Positions 44,225 to 53,451 of a stretch of DNA of 64,000 nt are shown piece by piece (the first letter of the stretch is position 1; each line of letters begins with the position of its first letter). The position numbers and the translations under genes were made by a program. The notes beneath the pieces were generated by a model. That model had not been told where the DNA came from. It made no database searches and saw only the letters and a list, made by a program, of their open reading frames with translations. This DNA comes from UPXZ01 sp964568675 (GTDB lineage: Bacteria; Bacteroidota; Bacteroidia; Bacteroidales; Paludibacteraceae), in the NCBI GenBank assembly GCA_964568675.1, contig CAZMQV010000008.1, positions 1-64,000 on the forward strand, written 5' to 3'.

Positions 44225-45740
44225 TTAAGAATGAAGTAGTTACTGTGTGAGCATTTGAGTTTTTCTACTGTGACGGAATATGTATTCGTTATTATTGAAA
44301 TTGGTTTTTACAAAAGATGAACTCAAGAAATAAAAGTAAGGAACGTCAACGGCCAACTTCCGATTAAACAGGTATTTGCACTGCAATGTTCTTTTTTATT
44401 AAATCCATTTAATAGCATTTAGCTGAAAGCTAAGGTTTTGAGCAAATTCCGGAAGGCTTTCCAAACCTTTATAAATGGCTTAGATGAAGCAACAAATAAT
44501 TGTATATGCTATCATTTGAAACAAAAGCCGTAAGGTTATGCGGCAATTTTCGACGCCGCGAGGAGTGAAAATGCCCGAATTAATACATATTATTTTGAAG
44601 TGAAACTATGTGTTAATGCAAAAATGCTCACCCCTCTCCGCAAAAACCGATGATAAGTGTAAGTACACCAGATTTGCACGGCGCATCAATCGCATGTCAA
44701 GCGTTCTTTGAAAAAATACGAGATGGAAACCTATCCGGTCTGGCAAAAGCTATAAATGCCTCGAAAGAATTTTTATACGAGAGTCCCGATGCAATGTGCC
44801 GAAAATCTGAAATGTGATTGCTTGTCATAAATTTGTCGATTTATATGAAGACATAACGGAGTAAATCTGATAATAGTATTTAAACAGAGATATTGATGCT
44901 TTTTAATTATTGTATGCTTTGAAAAGAAGTGGAGAGAGTAGTTACAATAGTATGGAGATAGTTTGATTAGAATTTAAATGAATTTATCGATGCAAGAATC
45001 ATTCTTTTTTTTGGAAAGAATATGCATTGATACAAAAGCAATCATCATCCGAGGAAATGGTGAGAATGGTTGCTATGTAAGTTTATTCAATTGATATATT
45101 GTCATTAATTGCTTGTGTTTTGATAAGATTACTGGACAAAAATGATAAAATGTTCTCTTATTCCTATGATTATTTTGTTTTTAGAATGAAACGAAAGTAG
45201 ATGACGAACTGTTTAATGCTTTTATTAATCAATAACTTATTAAGAATGAGAGCATCATGATATATATGAATCGGGTAAAGATATTTTAGTACAACTTGCA
45301 AAGGCTCATATCAAAGTTTAGAGCTGTTGATGAAGAAAAAGACGGTAAATAATGTGTAATGAATAAATATCGTATCGACTCATATACTCATTAGATGTAT
45401 GAAATGAATTAAGCGGTAATAGGGATGGAGTATAGACAATAGTTTTATAAAAATATGTGATTAAGTGCGTGATATAAATTAAAGATTATTGATGAAATTG
45501 GTTTTGAGATTAATATTATGGAATAAGTTCTGATGTGTTAAATAAATAATGTTTTGAATTAATTGCCAAAATATTCGGTTTTTTCGATAAAAATGATCCA
45601 AAAGGAAGAAGATGTGTTAAATGAATGGGAATTAAGAGCAATTTGTTTGTGAAATGCTCGATTTTTTCATGTTTGTAAAGTGCCGTTTTTTTAGTGGTTA
45701 ATTCACTTAATTAAATGTAAAATAGAAGAGAAAGACTGAA
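44225..45740. other. Long AT-rich stretch without a convincing gene
   Basis: Between PUL2 and PUL3 about 1.7 kb (44111-45806) has no frame with recognisable protein features. The only candidate is a 55-codon frame at 44650-44817 (+), beginning MISVSTPDLHG and containing FFEKIRDGNLSGLAKAINAS. It looks protein-like but I cannot assign it. Stops are frequent elsewhere. The region may hold decayed genes, a small RNA or a lost regulator. Confidence 0.5.
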
Positions 45741-45741
45741 G

Positions 45742-45749
45742 TAATTTTG
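45742..45749 (+). promoter_or_regulatory. Possible PUL3 promoter -7 element
   Basis: TAATTTTG fits the -7 consensus 57 bases before the susC ATG, but no TTTG is found at the -33 position. Confidence 0.35.
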
Positions 45750-45806
45750 TAATTTCGAAAAGTCAAACGATAAACACACATTTTCAATATAATTTTATTA
45801 TTAACC

Positions 45807-48800
45807 ATGAAGAAAATCTTATTCTTTTTCCTTAGTCTATTTATTACTGTTTCTGTAATTGCCCAAGAGACTATAACAGGTACAGTTACTTCAACGGAAG
45901 ATGGATTTCCGATTATTGGCGCGTCAGTAACAGTTAAAGGAACCTCGCGTGGGGGGACTACAAATATTGACGGTTATTACAGTCTGGAAGCTAAGCGCGG
46001 TCAGACACTTGTATTCTCTTATATTGGGATGAAACAACAAGAGCGAGTAGTTGGAGATAGCAAAATTGTTAATGTAGTCTTAGAGCCTGCAACCGAACAA
46101 TTACAAGAAATTGTAGTAACAGCTATGGGCGTCCAGTCAGAAAAGAAAAAATTGAATTTTGCAGTTCAAAGTGTAGATGGCAGCTCGATTACAGATGGAA
46201 AATCCACCAATTTTGTAAACGCACTACAAGGTAAAGTTGCAGGGCTTAATGTAACCAACTCTAGCGGATCGCCTAATGCAGGTACACAAATTATTATTCG
46301 TGGTGTATCATCTGTGAATAATTCGCAAAACAATGAGCCTCTTTTTGTGCTCGATGGAATGCCACTATCGGGCAAAGGAAGTGCAGCTGCTGATATCAAC
46401 CCCAACGATATTGAAAATGTAACCGTACTTAAAGGTGCAGCTGCGGCGGCTTTGTATGGACAAGATGCTGCAAACGGAGTAATCATGGTTACTACCAAAA
46501 AAGGACAGGTGGGTAAGGTAAGTGTTACGGCAAATGCAAGTTTGCAATATGACGTCCCGACCAGACTGTTCAAACTCCAGAATGTATATGGCCCTGGATC
46601 AGAAGGTTTCTATAAAGAGAAAACGATGGGTGGATGGGGTCCTTTATTGAGTAATGATGTGCAAACATATGATAATATGCGAAATTTTTTACAAAATGGA
46701 GTGTATCAGAAATACGATGTAAGCATGACAGGTGGAAGTGAAAAGTTTCAAGCCTATGCTTCTGCCAATTATTCCAAAAGTGATGGTATTGTCCCCAATG
46801 ACTATTTGTCAAAGACTGGATTGCTTGTAAAAGGAACTTACAATCCGTCGAAAACTTTGACTTTGACTGTCGCCGCAAATATTACCGAAAATTCGTATCG
46901 GGCATTTGGCTCAACCGGTATGTCATCCGTGTATAACTGGCCTATTACTGATGATATTACAAATTATGAATTGACCAACGGGTATCCTCGTTTTCTTTAT
47001 TATAGCGACAACGCAAAATATAATTCGCCGATAAGTCCACTCTATTCACGCTACAATGACTATGGAATTAATAAACGTACAAGAAATATCCTCAGTGGCT
47101 CTGTTAACTGGAAGCCGGTTCGAAATCTGGATATTACGGGTCGGTTGAGCTATGATACCTCTATTTCAAGTTCGGATGGTTATACTGTGCCACGCTGGGA
47201 TGATTCGGTGATTCAACAAACTGTTGTTCAGCCTAATTTACCTGGAGAAGGAGCTACACCTGTTGAATTAGCAAAATACGAAGCTGATTTGTTGGCTTAT
47301 AACAAATTTCTGAACTCCTATTCAACAAATCCTTATTTGACAAAAAAAGACATTGAAGATATGGATAAGGATTTATTAGGGTCTTATAGTGCCTCGTCGA
47401 GTAGAGGAGAGCTATTGACTGCAGGAGGACTAGCTACTTACAAAATTGAATTGCCGCGCGAATTTAGTATTGATTTACTTGCAGGTGCAGAAATGAAAAT
47501 GGAAAAAGGCTTCTCACTTGCAAACTATGGCAGAGACTTTATTATTCCCGGAACTTATAGTTTGAGAAATACGAATCCACAGTATTTGTATTTAAGCGAT
47601 CGCACTTCAGAACATAGAGAAAAACGCACATTTGGATATTTTGGTGAAATACGTGGCGATTATCGAAGTGTTGCCTCATTGAGTGTTACCGGGCGTTGGG
47701 ATTGGTCTTCTACAATTTTATCCAACCCATATTTCTATCCATCAATTACCGGTGGTGTTTTGTTTACAGAATTATTTGATATTAAAAGCAATCTGCTTAG
47801 TTATGGAAAACTGCGCGGAAACTACGCAATTGTAGGAAAAGACGCACCTCCTTATCTCTATGACCGCAGGTTCAAGCAATTTGCCACCTATCCTGATAAC
47901 GGATATGGTATTGATCCTACATTGGCGTCGGCTGACAGAAACCTGATGCCAGAACTTTCTTATTCATGGGAAATTGGGGCTGATTTGCGCTTTTTTAATA
48001 GTAAAACACGCTTGGATATTGCATATTATTCTGTTAAAGTTGACAATCAAATTGTTACTGTTCGTGTGTCGCCAGCGTCCGGTTACATTCTTCAAGTAAG
48101 AAACGAAGGAGCAATCCGCAATCATGGAGTAGAATTTACATTGGACCAAGATATTATAAAGAATAAAGAATTCTCATGGGTCGCTTCGCTCAACTTTGGG
48201 TTAAATAGAGGTACAGTTGTTAGTTTGCCTGAAAATGTGGCAGAAATCACTGGTACGCAATACGGCGATATCTTTACTTCAGCATTTCTTGGCGCCTCTA
48301 CCACTGCATTGTCCGGAAAAGACTATAAACGTACGGATGATGGTAAAATAATAGTAAATGAGCTTGGTTATCCTCAAATTGGAGCAGATAAGAATAAACT
48401 TATAGGAAATAGGGAACCTCGGTTTATATCTGGTTTGACAAATACATTTAATTACAAAAACGCATCCCTTTCATTTTTGTTAAACGGACGATTGGGAGGT
48501 GATGTTGCCAACGTTACCGGGCGCGGACTCTTATCCAATGGTCAAAGCAAAATGCTTGAAACTTATAGAGGCAGGCAGGTTGTTGTTGATGGTGTTGTCT
48601 TGGCTGCTGATGGAAGCTATGTGAAAAATACTACTCCAATTACACTCGATGCACAAACATTGTCTAATTATTTCTATGCCGTAAGTTCGAATTTTATTGA
48701 AGATGGTTCTTTCCTACGTCTTAGTTATGTAACGCTATCCTATGATATGTCGAAAATGGTGCGGAGAACTCCATTAACCGGATTGCGTTGCTCGTTTACT

Positions 48801-48953
48801 GCCAACAACTTATTTTTATTGACAAAATATACAGGCGCCGACCCTACTTTGAATGCAAGCACAGGAAGTGGCGGTACAGGCTCGGCGGGAATCGATAATT
48901 ATGCTGTTCCTAATACAAGGGGATATAATTTCTCTGTCTCGGTTAACTTTTAA
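45807..48953 (+). CDS. SusC/RagA-type TonB-dependent transporter (PUL3)
   Basis: The 1048-residue protein has a short clean signal (MKKILFFFLSLFITVSVIAQ). A regulatory-like domain (ITGTVTSTEDGFPIIGASVT), LQEIVVTAMGV, and a full plug follow (FVNALQGKVAGLNVTNSSG, IIIRGVSSVNN, LFVLDGMPLSG, AAAAALYGQDAANGVIMV). The barrel ends GYNFSVSVNF. The plug is complete and more canonical than that of PUL2. It is the first gene of a long operon running to the window end. Confidence 0.94.
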   Translation: MKKILFFFLSLFITVSVIAQETITGTVTSTEDGFPIIGASVTVKGTSRGGTTNIDGYYSLEAKRGQTLVFSYIGMKQQERVVGDSKIVNVVLEPATEQLQEIVVTAMGVQSEKKKLNFAVQSVDGSSITDGKSTNFVNALQGKVAGLNVTNSSGSPNAGTQIIIRGVSSVNNSQNNEPLFVLDGMPLSGKGSAAADINPNDIENVTVLKGAAAAALYGQDAANGVIMVTTKKGQVGKVSVTANASLQYDVPTRLFKLQNVYGPGSEGFYKEKTMGGWGPLLSNDVQTYDNMRNFLQNGVYQKYDVSMTGGSEKFQAYASANYSKSDGIVPNDYLSKTGLLVKGTYNPSKTLTLTVAANITENSYRAFGSTGMSSVYNWPITDDITNYELTNGYPRFLYYSDNAKYNSPISPLYSRYNDYGINKRTRNILSGSVNWKPVRNLDITGRLSYDTSISSSDGYTVPRWDDSVIQQTVVQPNLPGEGATPVELAKYEADLLAYNKFLNSYSTNPYLTKKDIEDMDKDLLGSYSASSSRGELLTAGGLATYKIELPREFSIDLLAGAEMKMEKGFSLANYGRDFIIPGTYSLRNTNPQYLYLSDRTSEHREKRTFGYFGEIRGDYRSVASLSVTGRWDWSSTILSNPYFYPSITGGVLFTELFDIKSNLLSYGKLRGNYAIVGKDAPPYLYDRRFKQFATYPDNGYGIDPTLASADRNLMPELSYSWEIGADLRFFNSKTRLDIAYYSVKVDNQIVTVRVSPASGYILQVRNEGAIRNHGVEFTLDQDIIKNKEFSWVASLNFGLNRGTVVSLPENVAEITGTQYGDIFTSAFLGASTTALSGKDYKRTDDGKIIVNELGYPQIGADKNKLIGNREPRFISGLTNTFNYKNASLSFLLNGRLGGDVANVTGRGLLSNGQSKMLETYRGRQVVVDGVVLAADGSYVKNTTPITLDAQTLSNYFYAVSSNFIEDGSFLRLSYVTLSYDMSKMVRRTPLTGLRCSFTANNLFLLTKYTGADPTLNASTGSGGTGSAGIDNYAVPNTRGYNFSVSVNF

Positions 48954-49033
48954 TTAATCAACAGTCGGAATTAAAATTCTTATATTTTTTTAGATAAAAA
49001 ATTTATAAATCTATCCACAAAAAACTTATTAAA

Positions 49034-50800
49034 ATGAGATATCTTCAAATAACAATATTAAGTGCTATTCTTATATTCTCGCTTTCAGGGTGTGATAACT
49101 TCTTGGATGTAAATACCAGCATAGACAGCCCGACAACACTCACCGTTGATCAAGCATTGCCTGTGGCGACTTTCTATGCTTCGCAAGAAGTTTATGATCA
49201 TGCTGAGTATGGGGTATATCTTTCACAAGCGTTAACCACTTCTTCTAAAAGCCAGACAGGTACATACGCTTATAGTGCCGGATGGGAATTCTTGTCGATG
49301 AACCGTCATCCACAGTGGCGTAGGCATTATTACGATTTAGGAGCAAATATAAATGAAATGATACGTGCTGCAGAAAAAATAGACTCTAAAAATTTTATTT
49401 TAATCGGCCGGACAATCATGTTGCAATCAACCATGCTTACAACCGATGTGTTTGGTGATATGCCTCGCTCCAATGCCTACACTGCTACATCTCCAACTTA
49501 TGATTCGCAAGAAAAGGTGTATGAGTGGATGTATAAGGAAGCCGATGAACTTATTGAACTCTACGGAAATACAGAATGGACTAATAATTCTAAAAACATC
49601 CCTATTACTGAAAAAATGGACCGTATTTATTCGGGCGATTTGAAAAAATGGGAACTTTATACCAAAGCGCTTCGCGCACGTCTGTGGTTGAGAAAACTGC
49701 CTAATTTAGATAACAATCCTGCTACTTGTAACCGGATTATTCAGTATGTAGATGAGGTGTTGAACAATCCGGAGTGGAGCGAGCCCCGATATAATTACAA
49801 CGGAGGCTCAAATGAGCAAAACTGTCCTTGGGGGTCTTCTGCTCCTGTGATTAACGCTTGGGAAAGCCGTGGAAACAGATTGGCAAGTTCAATACCTACA
49901 AAATTCTTTGCATACGGAATTTTAGGCGCATACGAAGTGTATAATGCCACAAGAAGATATGCACTTGACCCACGTGCCGAAAAGTTGATGACTCCGCGAG
50001 TAGCCGATGTTGGTGGAACTAATATGCGTTGGTTAGAAAGCAATATCGGGATGGACGTTTCGATGAAAGTGACTAATTACCCTGACTTGTTTGCTGAATC
50101 AGGCTCAAATCCATATACCAAAAATAATGGCTATGTCGTATTGATAACTGATGAAGAGTTGAAATTCATTAAAGCAGAAGCTCAGTATTGGAGCGGAGAT
50201 AAAGCTGCAGCATACAATACCACTGTAGATGCGGTAGTGCATAATATGGAACGTCTTGGGATTGTTGAGGCAGAACTTCCTGCAGGGAACACAAAAACGC
50301 GCTATACTCGTTTCTTCGAAATCAAACTACCGGGCGAAAGTAAATTTACGATTGCCGACTTGATGCAACAAAAATTTGTAGCAATGTATTTACAGCCCGA
50401 ATTGTGGAATGATGTGCGTAGATATAATTATAGTAGCAAAACCAACGGCATAAATTATGATGGTGTGCCGGTATATACTGTTACACGCATATTTAATGGA
50501 AAAGGAACGAAAATACCTACCGTTGACGATAGTATTCTTGAGTATTCGCTTCGTCGTCCTTATAACCTTTATGAATCTTATTGGGTAAACTCAGGCTCTT
50601 TTGGTCAAAATGCAGAATTATCGCCCAATGCGTGGGTGAATCGTTTGAATTACGACCCGGAAACCGAGGATAAATACAATAGAGCCGAACTTGAGCGCCT
50701 TGGGGCATATAAGAATGCTGAATGGCTGAAGAAAAGAATGATTTGGCAATATAATCAAAGTGGAAAGGCAACAGCAAGTGATGCCACTGAGTGGAAATAA
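49034..50800 (+). CDS. SusD-like lipoprotein, SusD_2 type (PUL3)
   Basis: The 588-residue lipoprotein (LSGCDNFLDVNTSIDSP) resembles the second SusD-like family. It has PTTLTVDQALPVATFYASQE, the helical LTTDVFGDMPRSNAYTA, and SGDLKKWELYTKALRARLWLR. ITDEELKFIKAEAQYWSGD and LQPELWNDVRRYNYSS lie near the C-terminal part. It is longer than usual by about 60-80 residues, with the extension in the last 150 residues. It lies 80 bases after the PUL3 SusC. Confidence 0.88.
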   Translation: MRYLQITILSAILIFSLSGCDNFLDVNTSIDSPTTLTVDQALPVATFYASQEVYDHAEYGVYLSQALTTSSKSQTGTYAYSAGWEFLSMNRHPQWRRHYYDLGANINEMIRAAEKIDSKNFILIGRTIMLQSTMLTTDVFGDMPRSNAYTATSPTYDSQEKVYEWMYKEADELIELYGNTEWTNNSKNIPITEKMDRIYSGDLKKWELYTKALRARLWLRKLPNLDNNPATCNRIIQYVDEVLNNPEWSEPRYNYNGGSNEQNCPWGSSAPVINAWESRGNRLASSIPTKFFAYGILGAYEVYNATRRYALDPRAEKLMTPRVADVGGTNMRWLESNIGMDVSMKVTNYPDLFAESGSNPYTKNNGYVVLITDEELKFIKAEAQYWSGDKAAAYNTTVDAVVHNMERLGIVEAELPAGNTKTRYTRFFEIKLPGESKFTIADLMQQKFVAMYLQPELWNDVRRYNYSSKTNGINYDGVPVYTVTRIFNGKGTKIPTVDDSILEYSLRRPYNLYESYWVNSGSFGQNAELSPNAWVNRLNYDPETEDKYNRAELERLGAYKNAEWLKKRMIWQYNQSGKATASDATEWK

Positions 50801-50837
50801 GTATAGTACCTAAATATATAAAAAAACACAATTTAAT

Positions 50838-51695
50838 ATGAAATTTAGATATCGAAATATAACAGCGAAGATTCTGATTTGCTTGTCAATAGTAGGATTC
50901 AATTCATGTGAAAAACATGACTTTATTGATGATCTGGTAATAACAGGGGATGTTGGCCCACAAGCATATTGGGAAGTAGGTAGCTCGGCAGTAAATGCCG
51001 GCAGTAATTTAGACTTTTCATTGCAATACTATTCAAAAGTGTCGGATATCGATTATTCAGAGGTTTGGTATAGTATTGATGAAACCGTTTTTCAATCAGT
51101 AAGTTGCCCCTGGTTAAGCACTTTTACTTATAATCTAAGTTCTACGAAAACAAAAAAGCAGCGCATCTCACAGTTTATTCAAAGATACCCACATTCAAAT
51201 GCTGTGTGGTCTGATTCGCTTCGGGCTTTTTCACTTAAAAGCACACTACCTGTGAGCGGCACTTTAAGTCCGGTTTCTTGGGTGCAACCAGTAAGCTTTG
51301 ATAGTAAAAAAATGACAGATTATTTTGGCTCTGATTACATGCAACATTTCAAAGATAGTTTATATACATTGATGAAATATGCTGATTTTAAGAAAATGTA
51401 TCTTGGTATGAGCTTGTTAGAAGACTTTAAAAATTATACAGACTCTACTTTTGATAAAAACTCCAATGGATATGTGTATCACTTCCCCAAAAATGCGGAA
51501 GGGAAAACTCCAATTCCATCAAAAATAGCTGAAATGTATAAAGATATAACTTTTGAGAAACTGATCGAAAATACATCATCAGCTAACTATAATTTGGAGT
51601 ATAAAAGAACATACAGTATCGAAGCCAATATGCGGGTATATGATAAACGCGGTGTTTATGGTACTACTACGCAAAAGAAAATAGAAATTAATTAG
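50838..51695 (+). CDS. Lipoprotein of unknown function (PUL3)
   Basis: I do not recognise this 285-residue protein. A lipoprotein signal ends in GFNSCEKHDF. The N-terminal half is beta-rich (YWEVGSSAVNAGSNLDFSLQYYS) and contains a Tyr/Trp-rich segment (VWYSIDETVFQS, PWLSTFTY). The middle is more helical (YFGSDYMQHFKDSLYTLMKY). The last ~40 residues turn back to beta (YKRTYSIEANMRVYDKRGVYG). It occupies the SusE/F position, third in the operon, so a surface glycan-binding or accessory role is likely. Confidence 0.7.
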   Translation: MKFRYRNITAKILICLSIVGFNSCEKHDFIDDLVITGDVGPQAYWEVGSSAVNAGSNLDFSLQYYSKVSDIDYSEVWYSIDETVFQSVSCPWLSTFTYNLSSTKTKKQRISQFIQRYPHSNAVWSDSLRAFSLKSTLPVSGTLSPVSWVQPVSFDSKKMTDYFGSDYMQHFKDSLYTLMKYADFKKMYLGMSLLEDFKNYTDSTFDKNSNGYVYHFPKNAEGKTPIPSKIAEMYKDITFEKLIENTSSANYNLEYKRTYSIEANMRVYDKRGVYGTTTQKKIEIN

Positions 51696-51720
51696 AATAT
51701 AACCACCAATACACAAATAA

Positions 51721-53406
51721 ATGATAATGAAAACACTTAGACGTAAATTAAGACTTCTACCGATTTTATTGGTGAGTTTTTTAATAAACGCTTGTACCGA
51801 TAATGTCCCAGATATTGAGACTTTGCCTTCTGCAGCAGTAGATTTTACTTACAAGGTTATAGATGATTCGTACCAATTAGACTATTATACAGGTGCAAAT
51901 ATTGAATTTAATTCCATTTCTGCCGAAAAAGGAACGTGTGTTTGGGATTTTGGGGATGGAACTGCTTCGATTACGGGAGAATCTGCGACACATAAATATC
52001 AAACAGCAGGTACATATAATGTAAAACTGACTATTGCGGACAAATTCCACCGTATATACCCAATTATGGTGAGAGACATCAAACCAATCATGTCTGTTGA
52101 CTCGATTCAAGGTGGAATATGTGAAGTGAGAAATACCTCGGTTTCAATCTCGATGGAGTTGCCAAATCCTGAAAAGTTAAGTGAAGAATACTTGTGGATT
52201 TTCCCAAGTGGTACAACGGATGAAAATGGAAATCTAATTCAGAGTTCTGACAAAAAGAATCCGGGTAAACTCAAATTTGGGAATGTAGGCTCGCAAACGG
52301 TTCGGTTGAGTGTGAAACTTGGAGGACGTCAGCTCGAAGAGGGTACTGTAAATGTTCAGGTGGGATATAATCAGGAAGTTCCTACGCTTTATTATGCGGT
52401 AAAAGGCGGTAATATTATGGCAATAAAGTTGGCGAAGAATGCCCCGGAAGATATGATGATAACACCTTTTGATATGGGAATTTCTTCAGGCAATCATGCG
52501 CTTAACGTCTTGTTTAATGATGCGTCGCTCTACATATTGGATTGTGGCAAACAATTTACCTATGTGGATGATAAAGACAGTAATCTGGGCGATGGACGTA
52601 TTCAGGTAATGGCAAAAGATGGTTCGAAAGTAGAAACTTTGCTTACAAACAAAGGACAAGCTTTTGATGACCCATATTTTGGTTTCATTGAAGGTTCGAA
52701 TCTTTATTTCACAAACCGGAATACCGGAATTATGAGAGTAGGATTAACCGAACGTAACCGGGTGTTTACCCCGGCTGAGTTTCCCTATTTTGTACAAAAT
52801 GCAACTTTAGGGTATTATAATAATGGTTGGAGTTATGGTTCGTTGAGTGCCAACTTTGCAAAGATTGATAATACCTGGTTTTGGTGTAAAACTTACAATG
52901 GTACAGGCATTTTTAGGTTTGCTGAAAGTGATATCCTTAAAGCTGCCACAACGGGTGGTGTAGCAGCTCCTGCGGCTGGTGTGACACTTTCAGGAATGAG
53001 TCCGAAATCCATTGTATGGGATGCCAAAAACAAAGTGATTTATTTCACTATCTATGATACGGGTTATGAAGGATTGTATCGCTGTACGTTAGAGCAACTC
53101 ACCGAAATTGGAGCAACTAGAAGCAAATTAGCTCCTTATCTATTAAAAACAGCTAATGGGAAAAGTGTAATACCGATTACTGAAACTGGAAAAGGCGAGG
53201 GTTCCACCGGAGAGTTTATTGGTATTTCCCAGCTAACGATTGATGAAGCTACCGATGATGTTTATTTCGGACTTCGCTCAGGCGATACAACTATGAAATC
53301 CGGCTTGATGCGTTATAACGCAACTAAAAAACATATTGAATATGTGATTGAAGGAGTAGAAGTTTACGGCGTATCTATCAATAAATCGAAATCAAAATTA
53401 TTCTAA
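51721..53406 (+). CDS. PKD-domain lipoprotein with a propeller-like C-terminal region
   Basis: The 561-residue lipoprotein (FLINACTDNVPD) has a PKD domain at about 40-125 with the hallmark VWDFGDGTASITGESATHKY (about 75-95) and YNVKLTIAD. A second immunoglobulin-like region extends to about 215. The rest (about 220-561) has repeating short strands such as LYYAVKGGNIMAIKL, SLYILDCGKQFTYV, NLYFTNRNTGIMRV and VIYFTIYDTGYEGLYRC. These suggest a beta-propeller. It probably binds ligand at the cell surface. An in-frame ATG at 51727 is an alternative start. Confidence 0.75.
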   Translation: MIMKTLRRKLRLLPILLVSFLINACTDNVPDIETLPSAAVDFTYKVIDDSYQLDYYTGANIEFNSISAEKGTCVWDFGDGTASITGESATHKYQTAGTYNVKLTIADKFHRIYPIMVRDIKPIMSVDSIQGGICEVRNTSVSISMELPNPEKLSEEYLWIFPSGTTDENGNLIQSSDKKNPGKLKFGNVGSQTVRLSVKLGGRQLEEGTVNVQVGYNQEVPTLYYAVKGGNIMAIKLAKNAPEDMMITPFDMGISSGNHALNVLFNDASLYILDCGKQFTYVDDKDSNLGDGRIQVMAKDGSKVETLLTNKGQAFDDPYFGFIEGSNLYFTNRNTGIMRVGLTERNRVFTPAEFPYFVQNATLGYYNNGWSYGSLSANFAKIDNTWFWCKTYNGTGIFRFAESDILKAATTGGVAAPAAGVTLSGMSPKSIVWDAKNKVIYFTIYDTGYEGLYRCTLEQLTEIGATRSKLAPYLLKTANGKSVIPITETGKGEGSTGEFIGISQLTIDEATDDVYFGLRSGDTTMKSGLMRYNATKKHIEYVIEGVEVYGVSINKSKSKLF

Positions 53407-53451
53407 CCACTGTTTCTCGCAAGCTTTGTTATGAAAAACAATTAATTGTTT

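Noticed and set aside
44650..44817. 55-codon frame in the gap between PUL2 and PUL3
   Set aside because: Protein-like in places, but short, without a promoter or a family match, so it is not called as a gene; mentioned in the region entry.
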